Positions 52,137 to 61,375 of a stretch of DNA of 64,000 nucleotides are shown here, one piece after another. A program made the translations under genes and the position numbers. The notes beneath the pieces are model-generated. The model was not told the origin of the DNA. It worked only from the letters and a program-made list of their open reading frames with translations, and made no database searches. Source of the DNA: Zygaena filipendulae. Its lineage: Eukaryota; Arthropoda; Insecta; Lepidoptera; Zygaenidae. The stretch is from the NCBI GenBank assembly GCA_907165275.2, contig CAJRBF020000010.1, positions 1-64,000 on the forward strand, read 5' to 3'. Positions within the stretch are counted from its first letter, which is position 1. Each line of letters opens with the position of its first letter.

Positions 52137-55100
52137 GGTAGGGGCGAGCCTCAGCTACCTACCGGGTCACAGGTGGCGGATAGTGAAACGTCCTATAGTA
52201 TGTAGGATAGCTGCGAATAGTGGGCAACCATAATAAGCAGCCCCGGACCGAGGCGGTAGGACTAACAGGGTGTGGTGAAGTACCTGTTGGCAAGGGTATT
52301 TTCAAGAAATACCACATGAATCCCTAAGACGGTCCTATGACATGGCGAGTAAGCACCGCCATCAAATAGGTGCAGCCCTAGCAGTGGGAAGCAGCCTGCT
52401 AGTACTCCAGCAGGCGGATCTCAGGGAAGAGAAGTACGGTTGACTGGAAAATACATCTGTGGGCGACGATGGCAACCATCAAATCGGCCACAGTACTGCG
52501 ATCACCAACTTGTCGTTGCTGTCACGGTGATTATTGCTGCAAACCCCCTCCAAACAAACATATATGGCTGACACAAATCAATATCGACCCCGAGTTCCCA
52601 GCGCTTCGTCCCTCTCTGGTGTAAGCAGTGACCAGATGACACGGGGCAGGGGTGCGATAGATAATCCCTGGGAGTTGACCAACTGCAAATCAAACTTATA
52701 TATAGCAACATATAATGTCCAGTCATTGTCGTCTGATGATAGACTCCTAGAGTTGGAAACAGAGCTAGAAAAAATTAAATGGGATATTGTCGGACTGTGT
52801 GAGGTACGTAGGCAGGGTGAAGATCTCACAAACCTCCAATCAGGAAATCTACTCTACCACCGAGAGGGTCCAAGGCCAGGTATAGGAGGAATCGGGTTCA
52901 TCATTAGCTCTAGAATTAAGCATCAGGTGGTCGAAGTAGACAGCCTGTCTGACCGCATCGCTTACTTGAGGCTGAGACTTGCGTCTATGTATGAATTGAA
53001 TATCATCCAAGCCTATGCCCCAACAACGGACCACACAGATGATGAAGTCGAAGAATTCTACGAAGATGTCTCTAAGATGATGGATAAATCGAAGGCGCAC
53101 TTTACAATACTGATGGGAGACTTCAATGCTAGACTTGGTAAAAAGGAGTCTGATCATGAATCTGGTATAGGAAACCACGGGTTTGGAGTAAGGAACGCCC
53201 GAGGCTGGACACTGCTTAACTTTCTCCAACAGAAGAACATGTTTGCAATGAACACATTTTACGCTAAGAAGCCTCAGTTCAAATGGACATGGAAACACCC
53301 GAACGGTATACACAAGAACGAGTACGACTTAATTATTACAGATAAAAAGGGCGTGGTTCAAGATGTATCAGTCCTGAACAGGTTCTCTACAGGGAGCGAC
53401 CATAGGATAGTAAGAGCTAGATGTTCTTTTAACATAAAAAGAGAGAGACGGAAGCTTGTAACCAAACACCATACCTCCAATGATCTGAAGATTGAGACTA
53501 TCAGAAGATACGAAGAAGAGTACATAAATATCACTGAAGAAAATATAAGATCTGAGGACGTCGATCAAATGCCCATCGAATATCTTAACAATCACATTGT
53601 TAAAAGCATGACATCTGCCTTGGAGGGACTATCTCTCGGAATCACACAAACACGGCCGAAAACACTTTCCACGGAAACTGTGAGTCTCCTAGAAAAGAGG
53701 CGAGAGATGATCAGTGATAGAAACATGTACTCGGACGAGCTATCTAAGTTACAAAAGCAGATCCGAAAAGGAATCCGAAAAGATCTTAGGGCACACGAGG
53801 AGCGCATCATAGAAGACGCTTTAAAGAGGAACAGTAGCAGAAAAGTTATGAACCTGCAACTTAGCACGGGTAGAAAGCAGATATTTAAGCTGTACAACGA
53901 GGATGGACAAGTGACTACAAACCAGGACCAACTGCTAAAAATCACACATAACTTTTTCAAAAACCTCTATAAAAGCAAATCTCCCAATCCAAGAGAACTG
54001 CATATCAGTAGCGGCCGCCCTTGCGTGTTGAATGTAGGATCAGAGGAGCTCCCTGATGTATCCGTGGAAGAGGTCGACCTAGCACTACGCCAACTGAAAA
54101 ATCGGCGTGCGCCCGGTGAGGACGGTATCTTGCCAGAGATGATAAAAGCCTCTACACGAACACTGAAAATAGCAGTAGCCACCCTTTTCACAAAGTGTTT
54201 AATGGAAACTAATGTACCAGGGGATTGGAACAATGCCCTCATCACATTAATACACAAAAAAGGGGACATAAAAAGGCTGGATAACTACAGACCAATTAGC
54301 CTTCTGTCACACATATATAAGATCTTCACCCGAGTTATTCTAAACAGGCTACAAAACAAGCTGGATTCATACCAACCTCGAGAACAGGCTGGCTTCAGAT
54401 CTGGATACAGTACGTGCGACCATCTGCAGACTCTTAAAACTGTCATAGAGAAGTGCCATGAATACCAAAAACCACTGATAATAACGTTCGTGGACTATGA
54501 GAAGGCATTCGACTCAGTGGAGTTCTGGGCAGTGGAGAAAGCACTGGCGGACTGTCGCGTGGACGAACGCTATATTAGCCTGCTGAAACATCTACAAAGT
54601 CAAGCTACAGCATGCGTTAATCTTCACAAAAAGACCGACAAATTCCGATTAGGAAGAGGAGTGCGCCAGGGTGACACTATCTCTCCGAAACTGTTTAATA
54701 CAGCCCTGGAAAATGTCTTTAAACAGGTAACCTGGGACGAGAGGGGTGTTACTATTGACGGCGAGCGACTATCAAACTTGAGATTTGCCGACGATCTCGC
54801 ACTAATCTCGGATAATGTTGAAGATATGATAGCGATGCTTGAGGAAATCACAATCGAATCCCGAAAAGTAGGCCTAAAATTGAACACTTCAAAGACAAAA
54901 ATTATCACTAATATACCAGAGGCACAAAACTATCACCTACCAGTCGAAGTCGTTCAAGAATACATCTATTTAGGCCATAAAATTATGCTGGGTAGTAATA
55001 ACCAAACGGCTGAAGTAGACCGACGAATTTCCCAAGCCTGGGCTGCTTTTGGCGCCAATAAGCGTACCCTGCGCGGGAAGTTGCCCAACGCACTAAAGGC

Positions 55101-55556
55101 AAAAGTATTTGAGCAATGTGTCCTGCCTGTATTCACTTACGGAGCTGAAACCATGTCACTCACGGTGCAATCCGCCGAGAAATTCAGAGTCGCGCAAAGA
55201 GCAATGGAGAGAGCTATGCTTGGAATTACTTTGCGCGACCGCAAACAAAATGAATGGATACGGAGCAAGACCGGCGTGAGAGATGTGGTCGAGACAATAG
55301 CCCACCGGAAGTGGACGTGGGCGGGGCACATAGCACGAATGGACAAGGCTCGGTGGACCAGGAAAGTGCTGGAGTGGAGACCTTGGGCTAACACCAGACC
55401 GCGAGGTCGGCCACCTAGGCGGTGGGTCGACGACATCAGGCGACACGGAGGCCGAGACTGGATGGTGACGGCCCAACATCGCCGGACGTGGAAGAGTTTG
55501 GAAGAGGCCTACGTCCGCTCTTGGACGACATAAGGCCGTGATGATGATGATGATGA
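52137..55556 (+). mobile_element. RTE-type LINE, apparently complete
   Basis: 3.4 kb with ~400 bp 5' UTR, one intact ORF and a (TGA)n tail of about six units (55549-55560), typical of RTE. Flanked by TGATAAAAT (52128-52136 and 55557-55565), which overlaps the gypsy duplication by one base. It lies in the Maverick ATPase gene. The 5' end can be folded in a way that recalls HDV-like ribozymes (see findings). Confidence 0.92.
52534..55533 (+). CDS. RTE endonuclease-reverse transcriptase, intact (999 aa)
   Basis: Single ORF; ATG at 52534, or 52564 (MADTNQYRPR). Endonuclease: IATYNVQSLSS (residue ~57), GLCEVRRQG, IIQAYAPTTDH, LMGDFNARLG, YDLIITD, TGSDHRIVRAR, all catalytic residues present. RT: RRAPGEDGI, DNYRPISLLSHIYKIF, EQAGFRSGYST, FVDYEKAFDSVE, GVRQGDTISPKLF, the active site RFADDLAL near residue 750 and YIYLGHKI. 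The C-terminus has the WAGHIARM..RW and RPRGRPPRRWVDD motif typical of RTE. No frameshift or stop, so it may be active. Only one ORF is expected in this clade. Confidence 0.95.
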   Translation: MLQTPSKQTYMADTNQYRPRVPSASSLSGVSSDQMTRGRGAIDNPWELTNCKSNLYIATYNVQSLSSDDRLLELETELEKIKWDIVGLCEVRRQGEDLTNLQSGNLLYHREGPRPGIGGIGFIISSRIKHQVVEVDSLSDRIAYLRLRLASMYELNIIQAYAPTTDHTDDEVEEFYEDVSKMMDKSKAHFTILMGDFNARLGKKESDHESGIGNHGFGVRNARGWTLLNFLQQKNMFAMNTFYAKKPQFKWTWKHPNGIHKNEYDLIITDKKGVVQDVSVLNRFSTGSDHRIVRARCSFNIKRERRKLVTKHHTSNDLKIETIRRYEEEYINITEENIRSEDVDQMPIEYLNNHIVKSMTSALEGLSLGITQTRPKTLSTETVSLLEKRREMISDRNMYSDELSKLQKQIRKGIRKDLRAHEERIIEDALKRNSSRKVMNLQLSTGRKQIFKLYNEDGQVTTNQDQLLKITHNFFKNLYKSKSPNPRELHISSGRPCVLNVGSEELPDVSVEEVDLALRQLKNRRAPGEDGILPEMIKASTRTLKIAVATLFTKCLMETNVPGDWNNALITLIHKKGDIKRLDNYRPISLLSHIYKIFTRVILNRLQNKLDSYQPREQAGFRSGYSTCDHLQTLKTVIEKCHEYQKPLIITFVDYEKAFDSVEFWAVEKALADCRVDERYISLLKHLQSQATACVNLHKKTDKFRLGRGVRQGDTISPKLFNTALENVFKQVTWDERGVTIDGERLSNLRFADDLALISDNVEDMIAMLEEITIESRKVGLKLNTSKTKIITNIPEAQNYHLPVEVVQEYIYLGHKIMLGSNNQTAEVDRRISQAWAAFGANKRTLRGKLPNALKAKVFEQCVLPVFTYGAETMSLTVQSAEKFRVAQRAMERAMLGITLRDRKQNEWIRSKTGVRDVVETIAHRKWTWAGHIARMDKARWTRKVLEWRPWANTRPRGRPPRRWVDDIRRHGGRDWMVTAQHRRTWKSLEEAYVRSWTT

Positions 55557-56043
55557 TGATAAAATTTGCGTTATCTCTTACCAACTGCTTAGGAATTTTA
55601 CTATATGTTTGGTTAAGATAAAAACAATCAATATATTTATGTCTGCCCATTGCGAAATAATCGCGCATGTTATTTTGATTTTCACATGCAACGTCGTCAA
55701 ACACAATCACAGAGAAAGGTTTAGCGTCTTGCAGATTCAAAACACCATCTTTATCATGATATTTTTCGAACAAAATACCCGGAACTCGTTCCAAAACTTT
55801 TTCCAAAAACACGTACTTGGGTTGGTGTAATGTTTTTGAATACACATACAAATTTCGGTAATGTAATCCGTTTTTATGCAAAAGGAGGCCAATCATCAGA
55901 TTTGTTTTCCCACAGTTCGATGGGCCACAAATGATGCATCGAACCGAATTAGGTAAAAGGCTTCCATGACGTGATATAGTATTTTTGTTCTCAACACAAA
56001 CTTTATCAACATTTAACGATTGGGGCTGTTTAATGAACTTCAT
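55557..56043 (-). pseudogene. Maverick packaging ATPase, N-terminal part
   Basis: A FtsK/HerA-type (A32-like) ATPase that would pump DNA into capsids. ATG at 56043. Walker A is GPSNCGKT (about residue 40), Walker B is FSVIVFDD (about residue 111). An ICGPSNCGKTNLMIGLL..NLYVYSKT layout and a later YLNQTYSKIPKQLVRDNAN segment with the sensor-type Asn/Gln match Maverick ATPases. After NANF the RTE tail interrupts; the rest of the gene is at 35160-35032. The apparent continuation into 55156 reads the RTE tail and is not part of the gene. Confidence 0.88.
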
Positions 56044-56145
56044 GATGTGCCAGTCAAGTCTATAATGTATTGTTTCATTTATTACATCAATTTTTAAGTT
56101 AAAAACCTGGGACAGAAAATTGTTAGTTACGTGATACAGTCATTC
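56044..56145. other. Short stretch upstream of the ATPase
   Basis: 100 bp of AT-rich DNA between the ATPase start and the palindrome. It may hold the ATPase promoter; no further Maverick gene is seen upstream. Confidence 0.4.
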
Positions 56146-56245
56146 GTAGTGTATTATTGGGCATTCTGCAACCCAGAGTGAGCGCAGCGAACGGTCGGTA
56201 GCGAAGCGGACGACTGGGGGGTCAGAATGCCCAATAATACACTAC
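56146..56245. repeat. 100-bp palindromic element (MITE or Maverick end)
   Basis: Perfect 23-bp inverted arms: GTAGTGTATTATTGGGCATT..(56146-56168) and its complement at 56223-56245. The 54-bp loop is GC-richer with GCGAACGG/GCGAAGCGG-like text. It lies exactly at the join of Maverick and Dong-like DNA. It could be a short foldback MITE, or the terminal region of the Maverick, since Polinton ends begin with AG. Confidence 0.85.
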
Positions 56246-58581
56246 TCACCTGCTTCTCCTCCACACCCATGTTTTGTGCCATACCCAGATAACGGTATGT
56301 TTCAGTCTCGGAGAGTGCACGGATGCCGCCCTCTACAGAAATCTCTGAGGAACGTACTATACGACCCCTCTCCACATGGAGTAATGCACACTTGTCCGTG
56401 CCCAGCCCCATGCAGATGGAGTCGCTAAACCGCTTTGTGACTGTCAGCAACTCCTCCGGCCTTGCGGCGCTGGGGGCATACAGCTTGAGATCATCCATGT
56501 AGAGAAGGTGCGTCAGCTTCATACTCCCTCTCCGAAACTGAAAGCCCGTCCCTGTTTTATCCAGCATTACACTAAGCGGATTCAGGAACAGGCAGAACCA
56601 GAGTGGGCTCAGACAGTCGCCCTGGAATATTCCCCTTCTTATCTCAATCCGGTCCTCCGCATCCGACAATTGCTCACCAGATAGACTAAGAGTCGTACTC
56701 CATTGCCCCATGCAGGCCTAGAGGAATCCGCGAACCGTGGCATCCACCTTATAGAGTTCAAGGATCCTCGCCAGCCACGTGTGGGGCACCGAGTCAAACG
56801 CTTTTTTATAGTCTATCCAGGCGGCAGAGAAGTTACGTCGGTTACGTCGGACCAGTTTGCCGACAACCGCATCAATGAGGAGGAGCTCCTTGGTACCTCG
56901 ACTTCCACCCCTGCATCCGTTCTGGTTGACCGCCATAATGAGGTTATCCTCAACATGACGAGCAATCTTGGTCTTCAGGGCGGATGTCAGTACCTTGTAG
57001 ATGGTACAGAGGCACGTTATAGGGCGGTATTGTGATGGGTCAGAGGTGCGCTCAGACTTGGGAGCTAGATGAGTGATCCCAGTCGTGAGGAAGCTCGGAA
57101 GACAGCGCTGCTCGAGGGCCTCCTGGAACTGACAAGCCAGGACAGCGTGGCAGGATGGAAAACATTTCAACCAGTACATGTGTACCCCGTCGATTCCTGG
57201 AGTTTTTCAGTTTGGAGCTCTTTGGGCTGCAGAGCACACATCGTCCTCACTGATTGCAATGGGTTCCATCAATTGCAAGTTAGCACACGCTTCCTCAACG
57301 TCATCCATCCAGTCGCCCTCGTGGTGGCTCACAGGTCGAGACCAGATACTTCGCCAAAACTCTATTAAGGCGGCTTTGTCTGGTCGCTCTCCCGTGGCAC
57401 ATACCCTGCGCTGGTCTAGAGACTGGTAGAACTTCCTCTGGTCACTCACGAAGAGACGATTCTCATAAAACCTTGCCCCTCGTTCAGAGTAAAGCCGGAT
57501 CCGTTTCCCCCAAGCCGCGACACGCTGCTTCAAGTCATCAATGCGCACTGTCAGATCACGCTTAGTTATATGTAGTGGGTCAACGTTTGATCCTACAAAC
57601 GCAGCCCTGACAGTGCGCACAACTCTTGGCCTCCTGTTGCCAGACCTGAAGCAGATGAGTCTGCCGATAAGGGCCCTGGCCCCAACAATCCGTGACTCTA
57701 TCCTCTTTTTCCAGGCTGGCTCTCGCTCTCGCTGTTGACCTGGTGGATTCCGTGCCGGGAATTTGGCACCTATGAATCGGCATACAGCCGTAGCAGCGCC
57801 AAAGAGGATCGAGTCCGTATCGTTGAGGCTTGTGCTGTTCTGTAAGAGTGGCTGCAGCATATCGTTAACGGCCCTCACAACATCTCTGTTTCGGCGGCTC
57901 AGGGTAATTCGAGGGATCTTTGGCCTAGACTCTAGTGGCAAGTCTCTAATTTCCAGAATCGCCTCTTCAAGAATCCTCCTCATTCGCTCCATGTCCTGGG
58001 TAGCCGGTTCCTCCAACTCTACATCGGCCTCAGTGACTGCTGGGACGACGTGCAGCGTTGTCACTCCTATTCCACAGAGTATCGGAGTCAGTGACTATCG
58101 CCCCATCAGTCTGTGTCCGTGCAGAGTGGAGGCCGGCTTCACGACGAAGTTGATCAAGTTCCTCAGCGGAGAAGAGTCCCCTCCGCTGTATGAACCGCAC
58201 TCGATCCGACAAGTTTTGGTCCATGACGGATATAGCCGGTTCCAGCAGCTGAAATTCCAGAGGCAGCCTCGCCCGGAAGCCCATTCCGCCGGTTTCACCC
58301 CCTATCGACCTAAAGTACGCTCGCATGACGTTGGCATTTTGGGTTCTCGTCCATCGCATGCGGCGTACGCCACCAGGGACGGGCAACATTTGCTGAGTCC
58401 CTGAGGACCCTGCCGCTACCAAGCCGTCTGGAGGCAATGATGGCGATGATGGGCCTGGTGGTCGGCCTGATCGCTGGCTGGCTCGCTCTCTGCCACGCCC
58501 AGCACCAGCCTGGCGACTGGGCGCGCCCCGGCGACCCCCGGGCAGCGACCCTATGCGTTCATTCTCATTATTTGACATCAT
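56246..58581 (-). pseudogene. Dong/R4-like LINE ORF with one frameshift and two nonsense codons
   Basis: N-terminal region (58581-58030) is Gly/Ser/Pro-rich, then RRMRWTRTQNANVMRAYFR, a pattern of the Dong/R4 group with restriction-like endonuclease. A frameshift near 58065-58080 joins 58064-57207 (pre-RT domain). A TGA at about 57204-57206 stands where a Trp is expected (before KTPGIDGVHMYW), and a TAG at 56715-56717 stands after RGFL. RT blocks: HLAPKSERTSDPSQYRPITCL, WIDYKKAFDSVPH, RRGIFQGDCLSPLWFCLFLNPLS and the intact active site YMDD (56491-56502). The three later segments share one frame, so two single substitutions plus one indel killed the ORF. The endonuclease at the C-terminus is absent. 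Confidence 0.85.
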
Positions 58582-58782
58582 TACTGTTGAGCTCGTACAC
58601 TCAGGGGGGTGCTCATTTCCCCTGAGGTGACCGTTAAAACACCCAATTCCCTGGGTTACGGGGATGCAGCACGGCTCCTACACCACATCCCCTAGGTACT
58701 GACTGATTGCACTGGAGGGGCCACTGCCTGTCACGCAGTTACTCCCCCGGTGGGCGATGGGGTCGTCACATCCCTACGCCAA
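56246..58782 (-). mobile_element. Dong/R4-like LINE, 3' end missing, next to a TAA repeat
   Basis: The 5' UTR (58582-58782) abuts a (TAA)n repeat (58782-58803 as ATT on + strand), the known type of target of Dong elements. The 3' part of RT and all that follows are cut off at the palindrome. LINEs usually lose 5' ends, so a later insertion or rearrangement removed the 3' end. Confidence 0.75.
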
Positions 58783-58803
58783 TTATTATTATTATTATTA
58801 TTA
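58782..58803. repeat. (ATT)n microsatellite, Dong target type
   Basis: Seven ATT units, i.e. (AAT)n on the minus strand, between the 5' end of the Dong-like LINE and the cut endonuclease of the I-type LINE. It supplies the stop codon of the truncated endonuclease ORF. Confidence 0.9.
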
Positions 58804-59415
58804 GCTACCCAGAGGGTCGTCAGCAACCTGCCAGGAACAAGATAGAGCCATAGAAGAAGAAACCATTGTTAAATCAAGACTATTCGGTCTCCAGTTATGG
58901 GAGCCAACTGTGGTTGGTTGGTTGTCGTTCAGGAGTACCAAATCATTATCATCAATGATGTCCATAATATCTCTGCCACGAGAATCAGTCGTTCTACTAC
59001 CCCAGGAGGTGTGATGAGCGTTAAAATCGCCCGCAATGATTACCGGCTTTGGAATAAGACGCAAGATATTATTTAATTTATTCTTATCAAATAGAGGGAC
59101 ACAATTACCAGGGCAATAAAAACTTATTATAGATAGAGAAGTTTGATTAATTTGAATTTTAACTGCTATATTCTGCAAGGAGTCATCAAAAAAAGTGTCA
59201 ATTTTAACAAAAGGTATACTATTATGTATTAAAATGGCTACACCATTGTAGTCATTGCCACAGTCGTTTCTTTCAATTGAGTAGCCTTTTAAATTATACT
59301 TGTGATATGATTTGAACCATGTTTCACAAATAATAGCTATATGAACATTGTTGTCATACATAAATTTTTGAAAGCTAAGCCGATTGCTTAATAAACTTTG
59401 AGCATTCCATTGCAT
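58804..59415 (-). pseudogene. I/Jockey-type LINE ORF2: endonuclease only, cut at the TAA repeat
   Basis: Starts at ATG 59415, MQWNAQSLLSNR. Endonuclease motifs: IICETWFKS, NGVAILIHN, ISFYCPGN, IIAGDFNAHHTSWGS, SLDLTMVS. The frame ends DDPLGS followed by the TAA repeat, just before the expected Asp-His of the SDH motif. RT is missing on this side. The ATG lies a few bases after the (original) stop of ORF1, as in related LINEs. Confidence 0.85.
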
Positions 59416-59424
59416 AATATTTAG

Positions 59425-60565
59425 GGTGGTGAAGAGGAAGGAGGGGAACGTATGGGCTGAAAAGTTTGTTTTAAGGCATTAGTTATTAGATCGGACGTAA
59501 TGCTTGTATTTTGCGATTTGTTTAAAGTGATGACTTTGATTATAGATTCCGTAACCAATTTCAGTATTTTCTTATCATTTAAAATGTAATTTAATAAATC
59601 TTGTGAATTGTCTGTTTTTTTAATGTTGGGAAATTATCTTTCTTTAAAATGTCGCCATAAGTTGGAGGAGTAATTTTATTTCTATTTTCTAATATCTTTT
59701 GTTTTTTAACAGGGCACTGTCCCGAAATCGCTATATGATTGCCTTTGCAATGTACATAGATGGCTTTATCAAATGGGGTGGTACAAACTTTAAAGCTGTG
59801 TCCTTCAGTGCACACGGAGCATCTCTCTGCGTTTTTACAATATTTAGCTAAGTGCCCATACCGTAAGCATCTAAAACATTGTTTTACCGGAGGGATATAT
59901 GGCAGCACTGGAACTCTCCACATTTTCAGATATACATAATCAGGAAGTGAGGATGTAGAAGCAAAAGTGATTGCCACTGTTTGAGTAGGCTGTAATTCAA
60001 AGGTGTTGTTAACTTTCACTTTGCGCATGATGCGTCTAACACATATAATTTTTTTTGTGGTGGTAGATAATACTTTGAATATTTTTTTGTTTGACATATC
60101 AGTAGGTACATTAGTGATAACTCCTGTAGATTCTGTTGCTATAGCTGGTATTGAAGCAGTTAGTAAATGTTCTTTTAAGAAAGTAACATTGTCTAAAAAG
60201 GCGTTAGCAAAACTTGCTTTATCAAAGACTACTCCGATTTTAAATTTATTTACTTTCTTTAAATATTTAATGCCTTTGATGAATCTCGTAAAAGAGTTGC
60301 TTATATACATCATATCCCTTGTTCCTATACATTTGGTTTCGTCTGAACTTTGAACAAATACGATAAATTCATATGCAGCAGAACAATCTTCAGGATAACG
60401 CCTGCTGTTATAGTCAGTTACCCGATATGCTTTATACCTATCCTCATGCTTTTCAAACTCTGATAGAGTGTCCGAATAGTCTGACTCACTCGTGTCCTCA
60501 GCTGAATCCGCCACTTCATCATCCACTTTCTTCTTTTTCCTCTTTCTACCCCCAGCCATCTTCAT
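59425..60565 (-). pseudogene. I/Jockey-type LINE ORF1 (Gag-like, zinc knuckles), late frameshift
   Basis: Starts at ATG 60565 with a basic N-terminus (GGRKRKKKKVDDE). Central region: YEFIVFVQSSDE, IGVVFDKASFANAFLDN, GVITNVPTDMSNKKIF and VRRIMRKV, the RNA-binding part of this Gag family. Knuckles: CFRCLRYGHLAKYC, CSVCTEGHSFKVC and a third around VHCKGNHIAISGQC. In the current frame it stops at 59591, but a one-base loss in the A run near 59620 is evident: the neighbouring frame stays open to a stop near 59425 with a typical Ser/Pro end. The protein at 62195 in the opposite orientation is a diverged relative. Confidence 0.85.
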
Positions 60566-61375
60566 ACGGTTATTAAACTTGTAGGCGTAGAATTAGTTCA
60601 GATTCGTAATTTATACAAAAATATGTTAGTTTAGGGAATATATACATAAATTTACTATTGTAACTGATTATCTAAGCAATTTAATAAAGTATTTACAATA
60701 AAAGATAAAAAAGATAAATAATTAATTTTTATGTTCAAAAAATCCCTCCAATTCGTTTGAGCGTTCCCGCGCTTTTTCAGACCAAAGATCAACAAAAACA
60801 AACATTTGACAGCCCGCAGCCGACAGCGGTAGGTTAGAGATGTTAAACTGAGATTGATTTATCGAAAAATCGATAATCATCAATCAGAGCATGTTGATCT
60901 GAAATCGATTAATCGATCTTGACCGCTAAATTTCTTCATTAAATTCTCTTAAATCGGACTGTCTTCTCATAAGAAACTAGCGACTACAACCCTAAATTGG
61001 CTGCGGTCTTAGTTTTCTTAAATGTTTGCTTTTGTCAAACACTAAAAATCGAACGAACTCGTAACTAAATATTTATGGAGGGCATTCAAAAGACCAAAGA
61101 TAACATTACATAAATACTTTGCTTACTAGTCATGTTTAAAACAGCGATTTGTTGAAAAACCTTTTAAAACTTGATTTAATCGAGAATCGATTCATTCGAA
61201 TTGGAGATCGATTTCTTTTAAAATGAATCGACATACCTGGAATCGATTCAGCTAAGAACAGTGAACTTTTTAATCGATCAGATTATTTTTCAAAAATTCT
61301 TTATTATACTGGCAGCACTAATTGAGCGCTAAATGGTGACGTGTTTCAATTTCATCAGTTCCCGTTTTTGAGCTC
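60566..61375. other. Gene-free stretch with clustered ATCGAT
   Basis: No supported ORF. At least seven ATCGAT motifs, most within AATCGATT, lie between about 60865 and 61280. The last 50 bp hold the first copy of a dispersed ~55-bp repeat. Confidence 0.6.

Noticed and set aside
55156..55560. Extended C-terminus of the ATPase ORF (residues after about 160)
   Set aside because: This part is antisense of the RTE ORF end and its TGA-repeat tail; the true end is at 35160-35032.
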